DNA of 64,000 nucleotides from JAKAVN01 sp963796565 (GTDB lineage Bacteria; Desulfobacterota; Binatia; Binatales; Binataceae), in assembly GCA_963796565.1 (NCBI GenBank), contig CAWCMA010000003.1, forward strand, positions 248,001 through 312,000, read 5' to 3'. The notes under the pieces are model-generated. The model was not told the origin of the DNA. It worked only from the letters and a program-made list of their open reading frames with translations, and ran no database searches. Shown here one piece after another: positions 60,846-64,000 of this stretch; the first letter of the stretch is position 1; the number at the start of each line of letters is the position of its first letter. A program made the translations under genes and the position numbers.

Positions 60846-63146
60846 TCATGCGGCATCGCCCGCGACATCCTTTGCCGGTGTTCCGTCCATCACGCTCTGG
60901 AGACCGACATAGGTTTTGATTGCCGCGATCACGAGCGGGACGACGCCGGCCACGATGAAGACGAGATCGCCCGGAAGTCGCGCCCATTCGAGCGCGTGCA
61001 TGAGCGGGCTATGACCGAACTCTACGCTACGCGCATGCCAGTAGCCATTTTGCAGCACGTCATAGAGCTGAAGGACGCCGCCTGGGAAAAGGTCGCCCGC
61101 GATCATCATCGCAAGCCCCACGTTCAGTCCCCAGAACGAGACGCGAATATACTTTTCCGTATCACGCCATCGTTCCTCGGGCGTGACCTGCCGGAATGCA
61201 AAGACCATCAACGCAACCGCGAGCACTCCGAAGACCCCCATGAACGCCGCGTGCGCATGGTTCGGCGTGAGCATCGTACCGGCCTCGAAGTAGCTCACGA
61301 TCGGCATATTGATTAAGAATCCGAACACCCCAGCGCCGACGAAATTCCAAACCCCCACCGCTATAAGGAAGTAGAACGTCCATCGATGCGGCACGGCAAG
61401 GTCCTCACCGCAAACATCGCATCGCGCGCGCGTCAGCGCGATGAAATCCCAGGCGTCGAGTGTCAACAGCGTGAGCGGCACGACTTCCATCGCCGAAAAG
61501 ACTGCGCTGAACGCCATCGCCATCTGCGCCTGACCAGTGAAGTACCAATGATGACCGGTGCCGATGATCCCGCTGCCGAGATAGAGCAGCGCGTCAAGAT
61601 AGACAACACGGGAGGCGGTCGCGTTTGAAACGATCCCCAGCTGGTAGAAAATGATCGCGACCGCGCAGGTCACAAACAGCTCGAGAAAGTTTTCGACCCA
61701 GAGATGGATGACCCAGAATCGCCACAGGTCGACGACAGTGAAGTTGGTCGCGGTGTTGTAAAAGAACGCCGGCACATAAAAGACCGGAATCGTGATCGCC
61801 GCGGCGATGAACAAGCCGCAAAGCTCGCTCGATTCGTGGCCACTCAGCCGCGGTGCGATCGCGCGGTACAGCAGAACGACCCACAGCACGAGACCGGCGG
61901 CGAGCATGATCTGCCATGCGCGTCCGAGGTCGAGGTATTCCCATCCTTGATCGCCGAACCAGCTCCACAACCGCCCCATCCACTGATGCACGCCGGCGAA
62001 TTCGCCAAGCAGGCTTCCGACGACGACTAGCACGAGCGCGACGAAGAGCGCGTTGACCCACAGATGCTGCGCGCGTGGCTCGTGGCCTCCAATCGACGGG
62101 GCCAGGAATAGTCCACCCGCGACGTACGATGCCGCGATCCAGAAAATTGCGAGCTGGAGATGCCACGTGCGCAGGATCTGGCTCGGCAAAATCGCGGAGA
62201 GATCGATCCCGTAGAAACTCCCTGCGTCGGCGCGATAGTGCGCCGTGGCGCCGCCAACGAGCGTCTGCGCCAGGAAGAGCAGCGCGATGACCGCAAAGTA
62301 TTTGATCGTGGCGCGTTGGCTCGGCGTCGTAACTCCAGCAAGCAGCTTGGGATGCACATGCCCGCGCTGCCGGCGCCATCCGAGGAAGTCGAACCGTCCG
62401 AACGCGAAGAGCACCGCTGCGGTCGCACCGAGCAGCGTGATCAGGCTGAGTGCGCTCCATAACACAGCGCCACTGGTCGGAGCGTTTTCGACCGCGCGAT
62501 CGTACGGAAAATTGTTGGTGTACGAATAGTTGCGCCCCGGCCGATCCACGACCGAAGCCCACGCCGCCCATGCGAAGAACGCGGTCAGTTGGCGAAGCTG
62601 CGCAGGGTCGTTGATGTAATCGCGTGGAAGGCCGCCATCGTCTTGAGGATTCTTGAAATATTTCGTCCACAGGCCGATCTGCCGCTGGTACGAGGCGGCT
62701 TCCGCCTCGGTGAAGGTAAGAGTCTTCGAGACCGGGTCGTAGCGATTCCGCTTGAGGAGCCGCGCGACTTCAGCGTTGACGATCAATCGTTGGCTGGGCG
62801 GGAGCGCCGTCTGCATAACGAAGCCCTGGCGCTGGGCGACGGCCTTCTCAGTGTCGAGCGCGAGCGTGTGCAAATAGTCAGCCGAGAAGTCGGGTCCGAG
62901 ATACGCTCCGTGTCCCCAGATCGTGCCGTTTTCCATCAGGCCGTAACGGAGAAAGACCTGTTGGCCGAGCGCGATATCGGCGTTCGTGAACAATACCGCT
63001 CCGTCCGGGCCAACGACTCGCTCGGGAATCGGCGGTGCGCCGGAGTAAGCCAGCTTCGCGAGGTATCCCAGCACGCAGAAGCACAGCACGATCACAACGA
63101 TTGCTGAGCGCCGCCACCACGGTGAGAGGGTTTCAACTTCTTGCAT
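60846..63146 (-). CDS. norZ: Quinol-dependent nitric oxide reductase (qNor/NorZ type)
   Basis: Protein of 766 residues, the length of single-subunit qNor. An N-terminal extension (PERVVGPDGAVLFTNADIAL onward, about 40-240) precedes the heme-copper-oxidase-like core with about 12 more helices. Core motifs: FWVIHLWVENFLELF (His and Glu of the FeB site), GTGHHWYFTGQAQM (His-His), and NHAHAAFMGVFG. It reduces NO to N2O, taking electrons from quinol. It stands alone without norC; an NsrR-like palindrome lies 124 bases upstream. Confidence 0.93.
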   Translation of the reverse strand: MQEVETLSPWWRRSAIVVIVLCFCVLGYLAKLAYSGAPPIPERVVGPDGAVLFTNADIALGQQVFLRYGLMENGTIWGHGAYLGPDFSADYLHTLALDTEKAVAQRQGFVMQTALPPSQRLIVNAEVARLLKRNRYDPVSKTLTFTEAEAASYQRQIGLWTKYFKNPQDDGGLPRDYINDPAQLRQLTAFFAWAAWASVVDRPGRNYSYTNNFPYDRAVENAPTSGAVLWSALSLITLLGATAAVLFAFGRFDFLGWRRQRGHVHPKLLAGVTTPSQRATIKYFAVIALLFLAQTLVGGATAHYRADAGSFYGIDLSAILPSQILRTWHLQLAIFWIAASYVAGGLFLAPSIGGHEPRAQHLWVNALFVALVLVVVGSLLGEFAGVHQWMGRLWSWFGDQGWEYLDLGRAWQIMLAAGLVLWVVLLYRAIAPRLSGHESSELCGLFIAAAITIPVFYVPAFFYNTATNFTVVDLWRFWVIHLWVENFLELFVTCAVAIIFYQLGIVSNATASRVVYLDALLYLGSGIIGTGHHWYFTGQAQMAMAFSAVFSAMEVVPLTLLTLDAWDFIALTRARCDVCGEDLAVPHRWTFYFLIAVGVWNFVGAGVFGFLINMPIVSYFEAGTMLTPNHAHAAFMGVFGVLAVALMVFAFRQVTPEERWRDTEKYIRVSFWGLNVGLAMMIAGDLFPGGVLQLYDVLQNGYWHARSVEFGHSPLMHALEWARLPGDLVFIVAGVVPLVIAAIKTYVGLQSVMDGTPAKDVAGDAA

Positions 63147-63269
63147 TCGCGACTCCTTGCTCAGCGGCGTCGTGACCTCTTGGAAACATTCGGGGGTGCT
63201 TTGTCGGCGCTTCGATTTCTCGGGGATGTCACGAACTTGCCATGCGAGGGGAGTTTATAACTCCCGTGC

Positions 63270-63296
63270 GCGAAACATTTCAAATGCATGTTTCGC
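63270..63296. promoter_or_regulatory. NsrR-like palindrome upstream of norZ
   Basis: Perfect 9-bp arms GCGAAACAT and ATGTTTCGC around TTCAAATGC. The centre ATTTCAAAT and the right half AAATGCATGTT match the NsrR half-site AAATRCATCTT at 10 of 11 positions; the left half is weaker (7 of 11). NsrR is the NO-sensing repressor common for NO-detoxification genes. Placed 124 bases before the norZ ATG. Confidence 0.5.
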
Positions 63297-63324
63297 AAGC
63301 ATTACGGCAAACGGCGGATGGGCG

Positions 63325-64000
63325 TTAGCGGAAATCGTGCGAAGGGGGAAGGGCGGCGGCCAGGCGCAACTCCTTGAAACGGCGCGCCCGGATCGCGATC
63401 ACGCCGTCCTGCTTCTGCAACACGCCCTCGACCATCAGGATCGCCGCATTGTGCAGCAGTGCGCGATTGGCCTGAAACAGATCGGGAATGACTATCGCGT
63501 TGGAGATTCCGGTTTCGTCTTCCAGGGTGAGAAAGAAAAAGCCCTTGGCCGTGCCGGGACGCTGGCGCACGATCACGACTCCCGCCGTTTTCACCCACGC
63601 GCCGTGCGAGGCCCCGGCAAGCTCAGCGGCGGCGAGTACGCCGCCCGAGCGCAACTGCTCGCGCATATGCGCCATCAGATGAGGCCCGACGGTCAATCCA
63701 GTGGCGGCGTAATCGGCGCGCGTCTCGGCCATCGCGTCCATCCCGGCGAGCGGCACGGCGCCCGCCGCCGGCTCGACGCCGGCAAAGAGTCCGCGCGGAT
63801 CGCGCTCGACCGCCGCCGCCTGCCATAGCGCCGCCCGCCGGTCCATTCCGAAAGCCGCAAAGGCTCCCGCGTAGGCGAGCGCGTCGAGTTCGCGGCGGTT
63901 GGGTGCGGCGCGCGCGGTGAAGTCGGCGATCGAAGCGAATGGACGGACCGCGCGCTCGCGCTCGATGCGCGCGCCGGTTTCCGCGCGCAGTCCCGCGATG
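63325..64000 (-). CDS. dnaE2: Error-prone DNA polymerase DnaE2, C-terminal part (runs off window)
   Basis: At least 225 residues; the gene continues beyond 64000, so the start and polymerase core are outside. The visible part has a helix-hairpin-helix-like region (FASIADFTARAAPNRRELDA), DYAATGLTVGPHLMAHMREQ, and the OB domain (GVVIVRQRPGTAKGFFFLTL, EDETGISNAIVIP), ending with LMVEGVLQKQDGVIAIRARR. These are the marks of DnaE2/ImuC rather than replicative DnaE1. DnaE2 works in SOS mutagenesis with ImuA and ImuB; those genes are not visible here. Confidence 0.88.
   Translation of the reverse strand, partial: IAGLRAETGARIERERAVRPFASIADFTARAAPNRRELDALAYAGAFAAFGMDRRAALWQAAAVERDPRGLFAGVEPAAGAVPLAGMDAMAETRADYAATGLTVGPHLMAHMREQLRSGGVLAAAELAGASHGAWVKTAGVVIVRQRPGTAKGFFFLTLEDETGISNAIVIPDLFQANRALLHNAAILMVEGVLQKQDGVIAIRARRFKELRLAAALPPSHDFR

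Overview
The window is a 64 kb piece of a GC-rich bacterial chromosome. Gene content points to a metabolically versatile, deep-branching Gram-negative: a clpP-clpX-lon-HU-tRNA block with trigger factor, an H+-pumping pyrophosphatase, an NtrB/NtrC pair, a soluble NAD-linked molybdenum formate dehydrogenase, a quinol-type NO reductase, a luciferase-like (F420/FMN type) monooxygenase and a PaaG-like crotonase. A candidate phylum such as Binatota, or a relative of the former Deltaproteobacteria, would fit, but this is an inference from gene content and not a measured placement.

Layout. 0.5-2.2 kb is a scrap heap of truncated mobile elements (serine recombinase tail, IS3 orfA, IS21 istB/istA) and a broken TPR/cyclase gene. 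2.4-8.6 kb is an unusual accessory cluster: three paralogous proteins of unknown function, an amidohydrolase with an N-terminal starch-binding-like module, a zinc-ribbon protein, a small monooxygenase-like protein, a CBM48-esterase fusion and a GlgE-like GH13 enzyme. 8.7-12.4 kb holds two transposase remnants, a large unknown protein, a cytochrome c and little else. 12.5-21.8 kb is conserved housekeeping: tRNA-Val, HU, lon, clpX, clpP and tig on the minus strand, and hppA on the plus strand with a terminator. 21.9-31.9 kb holds small unknown proteins, a beta-hydroxyacid dehydrogenase, enoyl-CoA hydratase, nitronate monooxygenase, class III cyclase, SDR, thiE and ntrC/ntrB. 32-41 kb has a lytic transglycosylase, moeA, a small LapA-like membrane protein, ispF, YceI, a KARI-like reductase, FmdB and a three-gene ECF transporter.

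41.1-48 kb is a formate dehydrogenase locus (fdsG-fdsB-fdsA-fdsD-fdhD) with a convergent nitrate-reductase-associated gene; moeA, 8 kb away, would supply molybdenum cofactor. 48-50.7 kb has a radical SAM protein and an SH3 protein.

50.7-56.6 kb is the most dynamic region. A 409 bp unit carries a GIY-YIG nuclease gene exactly bounded by 47 bp inverted repeats (45/47 identical), and it is followed by two tandem 227 bp units, each holding a 128 bp nuclease-less version. Beyond these lies a 3.3 kb phosphatase segment bracketed by a 68 bp imperfect direct repeat, the right copy of which covers the start of a luciferase-like gene. 56.7-64 kb has pirin, a methyltransferase, AlkA-type glycosylase, a PEP-mutase-family enzyme, a quinol-type NO reductase with an NsrR-like palindrome upstream, and the 3' end of an error-prone polymerase dnaE2 that runs off the window.

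The strongest candidates for something undescribed are the GIY-YIG inverted-repeat element with its short derivatives, and the glucan-related cluster at 2.4-8.6 kb.
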